A stretch of 55,338 nt of DNA from positions 49,463-104,800 of the forward strand of contig NW_014578067.1 of assembly GCF_000485595.1 (NCBI RefSeq), given 5' to 3'. Below the pieces are notes generated by a model. That model saw only the letters and a list, made by a program, of their open reading frames with translations. It did no database searches and was not told the DNA's origin. Both the position numbers and the translations under genes were made by a program. Positions 34,108-46,300 of the stretch are shown piece by piece (position 1 is the first letter of the stretch; every line of letters starts with the position of its first letter). Source of the stretch: Priapulus caudatus (lineage: Eukaryota > Priapulida > Priapulimorpha > Priapulimorphida > Priapulidae).

Positions 34108-37100
34108 ACAGCGGACAGCGAATTGGTGTGGTGCTCATTAGGAGCGTTCCAACATTATGTCATTAATGTCCTGCATATAAAAGAGAATATAAAGGGGGCG
34201 GTGGATCGAGTATCATAGGGGGGTTTGATATGGAATAGATATCAAGGGGGGTGATCGCATATCAATTACATATCAAGGGGGGGGTCTATATATGAAATAG
34301 ATATCAAGGGCGGGTTATATAGGGTATATAGCTCGAGCAGCGAAATGCAGGCGGCGGCCATGTTTGCTTCGCTTTCGCTGCGACTTCGTTGCTCGAGCAA
34401 GCGAAAATACGGGAGCGAGGCCATGTTCGCTTTCGTTTCGCTGGACTTTCGTTGCTTCGAGCAGCGAATGACGGAGTGGGCCATGTTCGCTTTCGTTTCG
34501 CTGGACTTCGTTGCTCGAGCCAAGCGAAATTACGGAACGGGGCCATGTTCGCTTCGTTTCGCTGGACTTCTTGCTCGAGCAGCGAAATACTGGAGCGGGG
34601 CGATGTTCCGCTCGTTTCGCTCGACTTCGTTGCTCGAGCAAGGCGAAATACGGAGCGGGGCCATGTTCGCGTTCGTTTCGCTGGGACTTCGACTGCCCCA
34701 ATTCGTTGCTCCGAGCAAGCGAAATACAGAGCGGGCCATGTTCGCTTCGTTTCGCTGGGACTTCGCCTGACTTCGTTGCTCTGCAGGCAAGCGAAATACA
34801 GAGCCGGGGCCATGTTCGCCTTCATTTCGCTGGATTCGTTGCTCGCGCAACGAATTACGGAGCGAGGCGCATGTTCGCTTCGTTTCGCCTGGACTTCGTT
34901 TGCTGCAGCAAGCGAAATACAGAGCGGGGCCATGTTCGCTTTCGTTTTTCGCTGGTGACTTCGCCTGCACTTCGTGTTGCTCGAGCAAGCAAATACAGAG
35001 CGGGGCCATGCTTCGCTTCGTTTCGCTTGGACTTCGTTGATCGACGCAACCGAAATACCGGAGGCGGGCCATGTTCGCTTCGTTTGCTGCACTTCGTTGC
35101 CGAGCAAGCGAAATTCGGAGGCGGGGCCATGTTCGCTTCGTTTCGCTGGCACTCGCTGTGCTTCGTTGCTCGAGCAAGCCAACTTGAGATGGGGTATGTT
35201 CGCTTCGTTTGCGCTGGACTTCGTTTGCCTCGAGCAACCGAAATCACAGCGGGGGCCATTTTCGCTCCGTTCGCTGGACTTTCGCTGCGTCGAGAGCAAA
35301 TGTAGAGACCGAGGGGTTATGTTCGCCTTCCTTGCGAGTGAAGAGAAGGGGAGAGGAGAGAGAAAATGGAGGGAAAGAGGTTCGAGTTGAGAGGAGAATC
35401 ACAGAAGAGAGATAGAGATGGACATCGTTACAGAGGAGAGATAGAGAGCTTAGAGTGAGAGACGGGGAAAGAAGGACAGAGATGGCAGGAGAGAGATGAA
35501 TTATTCTCGCCCCTCTGTATTTAGCTTGCCGAGCAACGAAGTCCAGCGAACGAAGCGACCATGGTCCCCGCCTCTCTATTTCGCTTGCTCGAGCCAACAA
35601 AGTCCACGCGAACGAAGCCGAACATACCCCCAGTTCTCAATGTTGCTTGGTTCGAGCAACGAAGTCACGCACAAGTTCAGCGAACTGAAGCGAACATACG
35701 CCCAGTCTCATGTTGCTTGTCGAGCAACGAAGACCTAGCAAACGAGCGAACATGGTCCCCGCTCTGTTATTTTCTCTTGCTCGAGCCCAACGGAAAGTAC
35801 CAGCGAAACGAAGCGACATGGCCTCGCTCTGAGATTTCGCTTGCTCGAGCAACGAACTTTCCAGGATGTCCAGCGAACGAAGCGAAATGCTAGGCCCGCT
35901 CTGTATTTTGCTTGCTCGAGCAACGAAGTCCAGGCCGAAACGAAGCGGAAATGCCCGCTCTGTAATTTCGCTTGCTCGTAGCAAACGAAGTCCTAGCGAA
36001 ACGGGCGAACATGGCAGGCCCCGCTTGTATTTCGCTTGCTCGAGCAAACCTTAAGTTCCAGCGAAATCGAAAGCGAAACAGTTGGCCCGCATCTGTATTT
36101 CGCTTGCTCGAGCAACGAAACAAGCGAACATCGGCCCTGCTCTGTATTGTGCTTGCTCGAGCAACGTAAGTCCAGCGAAAACGAAGCGAACATGGGCCAG
36201 CTCTGGTATTTTTCGCTTGCTCGACCAACGAAGTCAGCGAAACGAAGCGAACGATGGCCCTCGCCTGCGTATTTCGTTGCTCGAGCAACGAAGTCCATGC
36301 GAACGGAGCGAACATGCGGCCTCCGTCTGTATTTCGCTTGTCGAGAACGAAGTCCAACGGAACTGAAGCGAACATGGCCCGCTCTGATATCGCTTGGCTC
36401 GGAGCAAGAGTCCAGCTAAGACGAAGCGAACATTGGCCCGCCCTATGTATTTCGCTTGGGCCTCGAGAAGAAGTCCAGCGAACGAAGCGAACATGCCGCC
36501 CGCTACTGTTATATCAGCTTGCTCGAGCAACGAAAAGATCCAGCGAAACGAACGCGAACATGGGCCCCTCCCTATGTATTTTTCGCTTGCTTCGAGCGAA
36601 CGAAGCTCAGCGAAACCGAAGCGAACATGGCAGGCCCCGCTCCTGTATTTTTCGGCTGCTCGAGCAACGAGAAGTCCAGCCGAAACGAAGCGAACATGCG
36701 CCCCGCCTCTGTATTTCGCTGCTCCTCGAGCATACGAAAACGAAAGCGGAACATTGGCCCGCTCTGTTATTTCGCTTGCTCGAGCAACGAGTTCCAAGCC
36801 GAAACGAGCCGAAACATGGCCAGGCCTCTGTATTTTCGCTGCCTGATCAACGAAGTCCAGCGAAACGAAGCCGAAACGAGCCCGCCCTGCGTATTTCGCT
36901 TGCTCGACGCCCAACGAAGTCAGCGAAACGCGCGAACATGCCAGCTCTGTATTTTCGCTTTGCTCGAGCAGCTAAGCGCAGCGAAGTTCCAGCGGAAATC
37001 GAAGCGAACATGGCCCCGTTTTGTATTTCGCTGCTCGCGCACGAAGTCCGGCGAAAGAAGCGAACATACCCCCAGTTCTCAAATTGCTGCTCCCTCTATT

Positions 37101-37340
37101 ATACCCTATATACCCCCTTGATATCTTTTCATATCTAACCCCCTTGATATCTAATTTGATATCGATGCCACTCCCTTGATATCTATTTCATATCTAAGCC
37201 CCCCCCTTGATATCTAATTGATTATCAATCCACCCCCCTTTTATATTCCTCTTTTATATCACGATATTAATGGACATTTAAAGTTGGAACGCCTCTAATG
37301 GGAGCGTTAGCGCGAATTGCCGACAGCGGACAACTTTAGC
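34108..37340. mobile_element. giant foldback element, arms of ~60-bp tandem repeats
   Basis: The outer arms (34108-34330 and 37085-37340) are complementary (GCGTTCCAAC against GTTGGAACGC; ATATCAAGGGGGG against CCCCTTGATAT). Inside, the left array (34331-35335) repeats a ~60-bp unit with GCTCGAGCAAGCGAAATACA, GGCCATGTTCGCTTCGTTTC and GCTGGACTTCGTT. The right array (35510-37080) repeats the complement. A purine-rich GAGAG spacer (35340-35500) is the hinge. Many single-base indels vary the units. Frames up to 331 codons are repeat artefacts. Confidence 0.88.
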
Positions 37341-37344
37341 GGGA

Positions 37345-37895
37345 CCTCCCGACATTCTGCTAATTTAGCGGTTGACTTCCAAAGTGTAAACGATATGCGT
37401 CGTCGATGCCCAGATGCGACCTGTAATACACAGGCGTGACAAATTACTACCGCTTGGAGGACATTCGAGGAGAGATGGAGATGTGTGTGTGTGTGTGTGT
37501 TGCGTGCTGTGCGTGCGTTGCGTGCGCGCGCGTGTAATGGTGTCATCTCAGCAAGTGTGTTTGTAATAAGGAACAGGCGAAATGACATTAGCGATTCTAT
37601 ACATTCGCCAAAATGTTCCGCCCCCCAGAGCCTTGTTTCTAAGCGTATATATAAGCCGCATGTAATCGAATAAGCAGCGACGTGTCACTACTGCGAACCG
37701 GGGCAAACATCTTCATCCCCGCAAATATATTAAATGAATAAGCCTTGATCCATATCAACCGTTTGCGACAATGTTTCTTGCGCGTGTTATGTGTATCGGA
37801 TTATTCATATGTAATACGATTGTATATTCTATGACGGCGCCAAGGTTGTATGCAACAAAGAAACGCACGTTACAATTTCACCCTACGGTTCTCTT
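37345..37895. other. mostly unique; GT run
   Basis: A TGTGTGTG/TGCGTGCG run lies at 37480-37540. No gene is recognised. Confidence 0.4.
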
Positions 37896-37949
<54 letters not shown>

Positions 37950-38000
37950 CTCTCTCACTCTCTCTCTTTCGCTCTCTCTCACTCTCTCACTCTCTCTCTC
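37895..38000. repeat. (CT)n microsatellite
   Basis: About 100 bases of CTCTCTCT with few interruptions. Confidence 0.95.
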
Positions 38001-39060
38001 CCTTCGCACGTGTTTAAGACGTTATAGCAGACTCTCGCTAGTTCAGATGACACGCACCGCTGCGATGTCGCCTTAGCTGGTCGTCAACACTGATAATGAC
38101 CTGCAGCATGGAGCTGCCCCAACTCGCACCTCATGTAGGCATGTACGAGCCGCTTGAAGAATGAAATGATAAGAAATAAATACGTATTGTTACACGCGCG
38201 CACGCATATATATATATATATATATATATTATTAATTTAATAATTACTTTAAACCTTACTAATTACTTTAAACTTACTAAAAATTAATTTACTCCTGATA
38301 ATTTCTATTTGAAACGCAGTTCTGATCACAGACACGTTGGTCGTGTTCGTTATAACATTTTTGTGGGATTCATATTTTATTATTAGAAGTGTCGATCCGG
38401 ACGGTGGTCGGTGCGGCAAGCGGTCGGTGTATTTACTGCCACGTTAATTTCCTTCGAATGCTATATGTCTTCCATACTATGATAAAACGTCGTAACTTAC
38501 AGAAGTTTCAAGTTTCAATTTACCAAGTTTCTGTGACCTAGCTCTTTATAAAATACACCGCGCCACGATCCGATGACATTTTCCTGTGACGTCATCCCCC
38601 TTTCCGCGCATTGCCCGCGATTGTTTACATTCCCACGCAAGCAGCGGCGTGTTAATCATGTGCCATCCCTGAGCGACGCAAAGCGGACACAGCGCGCGTG
38701 CGCAGCCAGTCGGCTAGCTCGTGCCGTGAGAGCCTTCATGTTGAGCGATCTGCAACAAAAGCACGTACGTAATAGGGTCGCTTCAAAACAAAAATTCCAG
38801 TAAATGAACACGAATTATATTTACGAGCAATTCTTTTGTGTCTATATCACCTAATAATTGCACGTATAAACGCCGTTCCGATGTTCAAACAAAACACACA
38901 ACATCACTGCGCGCGAACGCCACTAGTCTATAGCCCGCGCGTAAAAAATGGTCACTGTAAAATTGGTCGCAGCAAAACTCATCATTGGAAAATTGGTCAC
39001 AGGATAAATGGTTATAGGGTAAATTTGTCAACGAAAAATTGGACCTACTGAAAGCTGGTA
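38000..39060. other. no recognised gene
   Basis: (TA)n lies at 38205-38232. A degenerate ~20-bp repeat with AAAATTGGTCAC words lies at 38945-39045. Confidence 0.4.
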
Positions 39061-39456
39061 AACCTCGATATACCGCTGCTTCCTCCTATCTCCCTCCTTC
39101 TCTTCCGTTTTCTCCCACTCCTGCACCTCCTCTCTTACCCCCTCCTCTTATCACGTTCTTCTTCCGCCATTCTTTACCAGCTCACTTGCCCTCAACCTTT
39201 TCCCCAACTTCTCCTCCTCGTCTGCCCCTCCCTCCTCCTCTACCTCCTCTCATCTGCCTCCTCCACATCCTCATTAATTCTTTCTTCACTGCATGTCCTC
39301 CAACCTGCATATCTCAATTCCCTTCCCTCCCCATTTTCGCTTATGCCCTCAACCACCTCTTCTCTCAGCCATATTATTCTCTCGCTCATCCACACGCGAG
39401 CGCGCGCTCACACGCACACACCCACACACACACACACAACCGACACCACCACACAC

Positions 39457-39488
<32 letters not shown>

Positions 39489-39500
39489 ACAACGCCGCGC
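39060..39500. repeat. pyrimidine-rich tract and (CA)n
   Basis: CTCCTCCT-type sequence to about 39390 is followed by CACACACA to 39490. The 271-codon frame over it is Pro/Ser/Leu/His-biased and not a gene. Confidence 0.85.
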
Positions 39501-39819
39501 GCGCTGTGGCGGCGCGCACGCCGCCACCACGTGACGTGTCACTGGTCGTTCTTCACCTCCAGAGAGGATGAGCGACATTCTCTCTCATGCACTTTGCTCC
39601 GCTCTTTCATTCTCTCTCAGAACTTTCTGTCCGCGGCACTGGCACCAGCGTCAATTAACCTAGCTTCCCACGCTTCCCCGTTCCGTTGTTTCGCACACAA
39701 TAGAGGAGAGCTAGCCGCGTCTTTCCGCTCGCGTCCCGTGTCGGCACCGCATCGTTGTGAACGAGTTAACGATGCAAGTTTAGCGGCGCGTGTACTCCAT
39801 TGTTGCTGCCTCCCAGGAT

Positions 39820-40582
39820 CACAGGCACTTGAGACAGAGTCAGTAAAATGCTGAAAATAATATTAACGGCACATTCACAAATATACGGGCGCGACCTCTC
39901 AATTAGGCCTACAGTTCCCGTGTGTCTGGGGGGTCACTGTTCATCAATTTTTCCTTCATAAAAAAAACTAAGCGCCGAAACGCCTCCAGACATCGCTCGC
40001 TGCGAGTGTGCTGTACGTGGCGCCATTACAATTATAATATCTTGATAATATATATATACAACTAGAACACTCGGAGCACACCTCCGCCAAGGCAGCTCAA
40101 TTCTGTCACTGTAAAAAATTTAATTAATTAATTAATTAATATAATTAATTGGATCCGGATGACGACCAAAATGTAATCAATCTAAGTTGAGGCCATTTCT
40201 GACAGTTATCCTGAAATTTTATCGACAATCCGTCCAGAAACTTTTTCAGTTAGGTGTACACAAACCCAAAACCAACAAACAGTCAAACACGCACGCGGTG
40301 GAAAAGCATTAACCTCCTGGCCAACCCCTTGGTGGACGGTAATTTACAATACTTTATATATTATTATATTATTTGTTAATGGCGCTACAGCACACTCGCA
40401 GCGGCGAGTGTGCTTGGAGCGTTTGCGTTATCAGTTTTTTATGAAGCGAAAATTGATATTTACTCAGTGACACAACAGTGCGAACTGTAGGCCTAATGAG
40501 AGGATACGGTAGTATTTGTGAATGTGCGTTAATATTATTATTTTAGTTATTCTACTGACTCTGTCCCAAGTGCCTGGCTGTG
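39820..40582. mobile_element. hAT-type MITE with another repeat nested in it
   Basis: CACAGGCACTTG and CAAGTGCCTG...TGTG ends are flanked by CCCAGGAT (exact at 39812-39819, with extra G bases at 40583-40592). The arms are about 210 bases, including CAGCACACTCGC...GCGAGTGTGCTG. The CCTCCGCC-type element sits inside at 40058-40345. Confidence 0.75.
40058..40345. repeat. CCTCCGCC-type dispersed element, copy 2
   Basis: ACTCGGAGCACACCTCCGCC to TTGGTGGACGGTAAT matches 19925-20505, with one unit of the internal repeat instead of three. Confidence 0.65.
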
Positions 40583-40639
40583 GCCCAGGGATGGGCAGCA
40601 TTTGCTAACCAGCTCTCAGCGCAGGCACGTGGGCTGTTT

Positions 40640-41480
40640 TTTGTATGATATAAATGCGTTCGTAAATAAACACAAATTGCTGTTTACTACATGCCTCAAT
40701 GGTTATTTACTCTGATAATATATAGGATTAATTTATTCCACATCAATACCGTTCAAATACGCTCATAATTATTACAAACACTCAATCTTGCCACACAACT
40801 CGCCACTGCTGCAATATTCCTTAGCTGTTGACGTAATTTGTTTCAGAATCTGGAGTACTGTTTTATGATTACGCAGCAGTGGGCCGTGCGGTGAGTGCTG
40901 TGGTAATATATGTTGTGTGACCAGGAGCAATGATGTGAACAGCATTATGTGTGGAATTGCACGGGCACAATAATAAACAATAAAATGGTGGTAGTTAAAT
41001 ACAATTTTTGGTTGTTTATGTTTGACATCAATTAATTTATTATTCTTTCAGCGGTCCAAGTTACCTGTGGCCATCATACGCCATAGGATGGCATGAAAGC
41101 GGGCTGAGGGCGGAAATAAATGTACAGGAATAAAGAATAGTCACCAAAAAAGTCGTAGGAAAAATAGTGTCAGCAAAAAATTTTCATATTTTTGGGGGCT
41201 AGGAAAAGTCACATTAAAAAATCACATATGTTATATGTACATTGAAACATAAAAAAAGAATATCTTTTCAATAGTTATTAAATTCGTAATGCTTGCATGC
41301 TTCTCGTATTGTGCACAAAGCATGCAATAGGTATCATATATATATATTATATATATATACTTTATATATATCATTGATATATATATTTATCAGACCAACC
41401 AAGTCAATCAGTGGTCAACCAGTCCAGTGACCAACCAGAACCAATCAGGTTAACAACGAGGGCGGTTGCGTCGCGCGCCC
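40640..41480. other. unique sequence, no recognised gene
   Basis: AT-rich stretch with a TATATA run at 41335-41390 and a TCAGTGGTCAACCAGTCC repeat-like piece. No coding motif. Confidence 0.3.
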
Positions 41481-41512
41481 ACCCGGGGGCCCCGGCAGCG
41501 GGCCCGCGGCGA

Positions 41513-41975
41513 TGGGCGCATTATTTTTTCCGTACCGTTAAACGGTCAGCGCTCGCTTATATCGTATTGGGAATGCATATGTGGGTTAGGGTTGAGGGTT
41601 AGGGTTAGGGTTAGGGTTAGGGTTAAGCCATTGGCTTAGGGTTAGGGTTTAGGGTTAGGCGTTAGCCAGGGTTAGGGTCTAGGGTTGGGTTAGGGTTCTA
41701 GCTGCACTAAACTCTCAAAATCGTGAATTTATTTCCCAAGTCCGTGTATTTCGAAATCGGCGCCCCCGCCGCCATCTTTCTGTCTCGTTAAGTATGAAAC
41801 CGCTATCACATAATAGCCCAAGAAACGGTCTTTGCTAACGATAGAAGGCCTGTGTAAACACATATTTCAATTATTTGTTGAGTAGTCGAGTACATAGTGT
41901 TTAGGGGGACTATTCCCAATACGCTCCCCGAGCGCTGACGCGCTAACGGTACGGAAAAAATAATCGCGCCCGGGG
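41513..41975. mobile_element. inverted-repeat element with telomere-like loop
   Basis: GCGCATTATTTTTTCCGTAC, GTCAGCGCTCG and CGTATTGGGAAT (41515-41576) are repeated in complement at 41908-41975. The loop contains a TTAGGG array. Confidence 0.75.
41583..41697. repeat. telomere-like array (TTAGGG)n
   Basis: About 15 partly degenerate TTAGGG units. Confidence 0.93.
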
Positions 41976-41984
41976 TGCGTGCAC

Positions 41985-42540
41985 GCGTGCGCACGTACGT
42001 GTGCGTGGGGGCTTGCGTGCTTGTGTGTGCGCGCGCGCGTGCGTACGTACGTCCGATTGCGTGTTTGTGTACTTCTGGTACTATAATTATAAGAGCGAGC
42101 ATAACGGCATCAATGTTTGCGAGTCTAAATACATCCGCGGTATTACAAAGAGTCTCAGGATAAACACGCTCGTATAATTTTAATTAATTTTACGCTTCGT
42201 TAATTTACGCCTGCTACAATAAACGTTCTCTATAAATATTATTCATAAATGCGCGGTTCCAAAATATAAAAGAAGAGATTAAACCCTTATAAACCTGCCC
42301 CCTATCGCCCCCTGCCTATATATCTAATTTTATTTATCAATCTGCCCGTACGTTCATTCAAACCATCAAACGTTATAACTATAACATATCTCCCTAGCTT
42401 TCATGTGTTTGTACGCAGCGCTGTGCATACCGTTACATATTGTATGTTGTACAGATGTTTACGTGTTACGCGATATAGAAACTGTGGTAATAATTATAAT
42501 TTATGTTCATTTATGTTACTATCACTTAGTGATTTAAACG
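41985..42540. other. GT-rich patch then unique sequence
   Basis: TGCGTACGTACG words at 41985-42055, then AT-rich unique DNA up to the nanos promoter region. Confidence 0.4.
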
Positions 42541-42948
42541 GCCTGAGTGTCTGACGCGCAATAGGCTTCGTTCGGTACAGTAGTACCGCATGAGTTTGAA
42601 AATACAGGCGCGCGTAACATCACGTGCCTGGCTTCTGCCCCCCCTCGATCTGATTGATCGGCGTGATAGAACACAAGCCTGGCGTCAGCGCAGCGTGCTT
42701 TCAAGCTCGCCGCAAAATAACTTTGCCGCCACCGCCAGCGAATCGGACGCGCGCTACCCCCACACGTGATCCAACTTGATCACGCCCCCTCGCTAGCGGG
42801 GCTCTAAAAGCGCGGCTGTGTACTCGCTTCGTGGATTGTGGATTTCGAAGTACTTTGTCTTTGTAATAAGTTCTCGTTGCTGTTTGTCTCGCTCGATTGT
42901 ATTTTGCCGTCTTTACACCCTATTCCGCGATACGAGGTTGTCGAGAGA
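42540..42948 (+). promoter_or_regulatory. presumptive nanos promoter and 5' UTR
   Basis: This is a GC-rich, repeat-free stretch directly before the nanos ATG. A TATA-like TCTAAAAG at about 42803 lies some 30 bases before a possible start region in the TGTACTCGCTTCG area (42818 on). The exact transcription start cannot be read from sequence alone. Confidence 0.4.
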
Positions 42949-43346
42949 ATGTCTAGAAACCGCATCGAAGAATCTTCGCCCGTATTCCCAACCTTCGACA
43001 TGTTCGATACGGAATACCCGTGGAGTGGAATTTACGTGTTCCCTCCGGCAGTTAAATGTGAGCGGAGCGGGATGCGCCGAGCATGGTCGGAATCGAGCGG
43101 AGACAGCGAGTACACGACCGGATCTCCTTCTCCGCCGGCTAGGGCACCGCCAACCGATTCGTTCTTCTGCGATTATTCGCACGATATGGTTGACGGAATT
43201 AAGAAAGTTCTTCTGAAACCTCTCGATGCCGTGGAGAGCGTATCGGTGCCGTGTCCCGCCGTAGGACCCCGACTGTGGCTGGACGCCGACTTCGACAGCA
43301 ACGGTCGACTGCTCGAAGAGAAATATAACTTCGAAAGTCTGGAACG
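42949..43346 (+). CDS. nanos: nanos exon 1 (N-terminal 132 residues)
   Basis: The exon runs from the ATG at 42949 to a strong donor (ACG|GTGAGTG) after 43346, leaving two bases of an Arg codon that the first base of exon 2 completes. Composition is GC-richer than the surrounding intron and there is no repeat in it. Only the frame, splice fit and position tie it to the zinc-finger exons, so an alternative upstream exon cannot be excluded. Confidence 0.75.
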
Positions 43347-46300
43347 GTGAGTGTGATACGAGTCTTCTAGCGTTAAACGTACAAAGCTATATCATATATG
43401 CCCGGCAACCGGGCACGGTCTTCGATTTTTCGATGCCCGGCAGTTTTTAATTTTCGGTGATTTCTCAATTTTCCTTTATAAAAACTAACGCCGAACGCTC
43501 CAGCACACTCGCCGCTGCGAGTGCTGTGGCGCTATTACAATTATAATTTTTAATATATATACAATTACAATACTTTATATCTATTATATTATTGTAATGG
43601 CGCTACAGCACACTCGCAGCGGCGAGTGTGCTGGAGCGTTCGGCGTTAGTTTTTATGAAGGAAAATTGATATACAGTGACACAGCAGTGGAACTGTAGGC
43701 CTAATTGAGAGGTACGATAGTATTTGTGAATGTGCGTTAATATTATTTTTAGTTTTTACTGACTGTCCCAAGTGCCTGTGCCCAGGATGGCAGCATTTGC
43801 TAACAGCTCTCAGCGCAGGCACGTAAAACTAATTAATCTGGAAACAAAAACAAAAAAGCATGGTTACGCGTATAATACGTGTCAAAATCAATGTGGGGGG
43901 ACGAAGGGATACAGCACAACTGACCACCTATTCGTACTAAGGTGGATCATGGACAAGCACCGGGAACAAAACAAAGACATCACTATACTATTTGGGGATA
44001 TTCAAAAATGTTTCGATAGCCTATGCAGGCTTTCAGATTTGAAAAGTACAGGAGGACTACTAATGAGACTCCCCTAGGACACCATAGGGGGACTTTTCAC
44101 GCTCCATAATCACACCCTCTAAGAGGCATGATGGAGAGCTCCCACTAAAAAATCACACCCTTAAGAGCGCATGATGGAGAGCTCCACTAAAATCACACCT
44201 TTAAAAGAGGGATGATGGAGAGCTCCTGAGGATTAATGAAAAGAGTTGATCGTGATGTAAAAAATAAACTTGTTTTAATTAATTGATTTCCATCCTTAGA
44301 GATTCTAAACCATGTACCTGCATATATTCAGCACAAAATATCATCACCAATCCATCAACAAAACAGCCAAATTACTTTGATCGAGTAGCCACGTATGTAG
44401 CCCTCCAGCCCTACGACTGTTTCACGTCGGCAGAAAACCACTTCTCGCCACGTATAGTAGAAAACGAGCAGGTAACTTGTGGCTACCGTATAGGTACCTG
44501 TATTTGGATGCTGTTGTTTAGTTGTATTATAATATATATTGATATATAATAAACCAGAGGGTAGTAACCACACCTGCTACCTCTGCCATACGTTCAGTCA
44601 CTTACACACCACAAATTGTTGTGTGTTGCTAACCTTTTTGTACCCCCTACATTGCACGAAACTCTATGGCAGCGCTATTTCAACATAATAGCAACTTACT
44701 TTTGGGCGCGATTTCAACCACTTATTATGTAGTGCGCGATGGATGCGCGCACCATGCACAATTTCGGCTGTGCGCTGGTGGGAGGCAGAGCGCCGATCAC
44801 GCCCCTTAAAAATGAAAGCCTGCCTATGGCTAAAAGATGCAATGGTGGAATTATGGTTTAGAGGATTAAAGGGACCATGCTGGGAGATAATTTTCCAAAT
44901 GAATGAAAAGGCAATTATTAACATAAAAACACCAGTAGGGGAAACAGAAAATTTCAGCACAAAAGAAATAGTTAGACAAGGAACAATATATTAGGACCAG
45001 TCTTATGCTCTATGACTCTGTATCACCTAAATGACCTCAACAAAGCTAGATACATGTACGGAAACAGCATAGAAATCGGACCCTTATTATATATGGACGA
45101 TATTCTAGGAATTGGAGATCATGAAACAGTTACAAAAATCGCTCAGTCATGCCACAGATTAGCAGAACAAAAAAGATTAGAATTTAATATGAACAAAACA
45201 AACACAATCATCATCAATGGTTATAAAATTCTCAAAAAAAGAAAGGATAGAGAAGGAGATACTATTACTATTAGTCTATTAGGGAACCAAGTAATAAAAA
45301 AATGCACCAAATATTCGTATCTAGGTGATTTAATTAATGATAAAGGGGATTATAAAGACATGATAAGAGTACGAACAGAAAAATGTAGGTTCATGATGAG
45401 GGAAATAGTATCAGGGACAGAAGAGCAAAATTATGGTAAGCAATACTAAGCATACTATAGAAGCAAGAGTGAAACTATATGAATGCACAGTCTTACCTTC
45501 CTTACTAAATAATAGTGAAACGTGGACAAACTTAACTAAGGAAGAACTTAAAATATTAGAGGATTTCCAAAATGAGTGCCTGCGCAAAATAATTAAAGCT
45601 CATAGTAAAACACCACTGGAAGCACTAAGGATAGAGTTAGGAATTTTACCAATAACAGATAAAATAGGATACAAAAAACTCATGCTACTACAATACATAG
45701 TTAAGCTAAATAACAATAGATTGATGAAGAGAGTATTTATACAGCAAATCAAAGGGGAGGGAAGAAATTGGAGAAATAAAATTTTAGTAATCCTAGAGGA
45801 GTACGAACTGGAAGTGTCATTTACAGCCATAGAAATAAAACCAAAAAGAGCCTGGAAAAAACAAGTAAAAGATGCTATTTTAAAAAGAGTAATTAAAAGA
45901 GACAAATTGAAAACTATTGATAAAACAAAAATGAACATGATAAACATTGAAACATACGGATTGAAGGATTACATGGAAGAATTATCATTTACTGATTCGT
46001 GTTTTGCATTTAAATGTAAAACTTGTATGATTGATCTCAAAGGCTACTTTAAAAATAACTTTAGTGACAATATGTGTAATAGATGTACTAAGAATATAAA
46101 AGAAGACATGGAACACTTATATAATTGTAATAGCTATAATAAATGTACAGAGGGACAAAAAATAGAAAACTGGATAGGAGACAACCACAGGCTATTGAAA
46201 CCAGAGTTAGATTACGTACGGGAAATACTGGTGACTAGAAACACTAATATCTAGAGAACTGGAGGTGGCTTAAATCTCTTTCTCGCAAGATAAACCCCGC

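Larger units (their letters stand above)
43826..46260 (+). pseudogene. LINE (non-LTR retrotransposon), 5'-truncated, inside nanos intron 1
   Basis: Reading frames in series encode the C-terminal part of a LINE reverse transcriptase. The N-terminal part has a KGYSTTDHLF block and GDIQKCFDSL (catalytic Asp, 43970-44025). After an inserted element come VRQGTI (about 44970), the YMDD catalytic box (about 45090), a thumb-like region and a C-terminal Cys-His knuckle (CNRCTKNIKEDMEHLYNC, about 46075-46130) before the stop at 46252. A two-base insertion near 44992 and a frame change near 45440 break the frame. No endonuclease domain is present, so the copy is 5'-truncated, as is usual for LINEs. It lies in the same orientation as nanos. 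I cannot name the clade. Confidence 0.8.

Noticed and set aside
33647-34166. Cys/Val/Arg and His/Ala-rich frames
   Set aside because: They read the CACGCACGCC minisatellite.
34304-37138. Open frames of up to 331 codons with Arg/Ser-rich repeats
   Set aside because: They are readings of the ~60-bp foldback unit in several frames of both strands.
37771-38076. 101-codon plus-strand frame
   Set aside because: Most of it is the (CT)n microsatellite; the first 45 codons show no known domain or signal.
39039-39854. 271-codon plus-strand frame
   Set aside because: It spans a pyrimidine-rich tract and a CA microsatellite; composition is Pro/Ser/Leu/His only.
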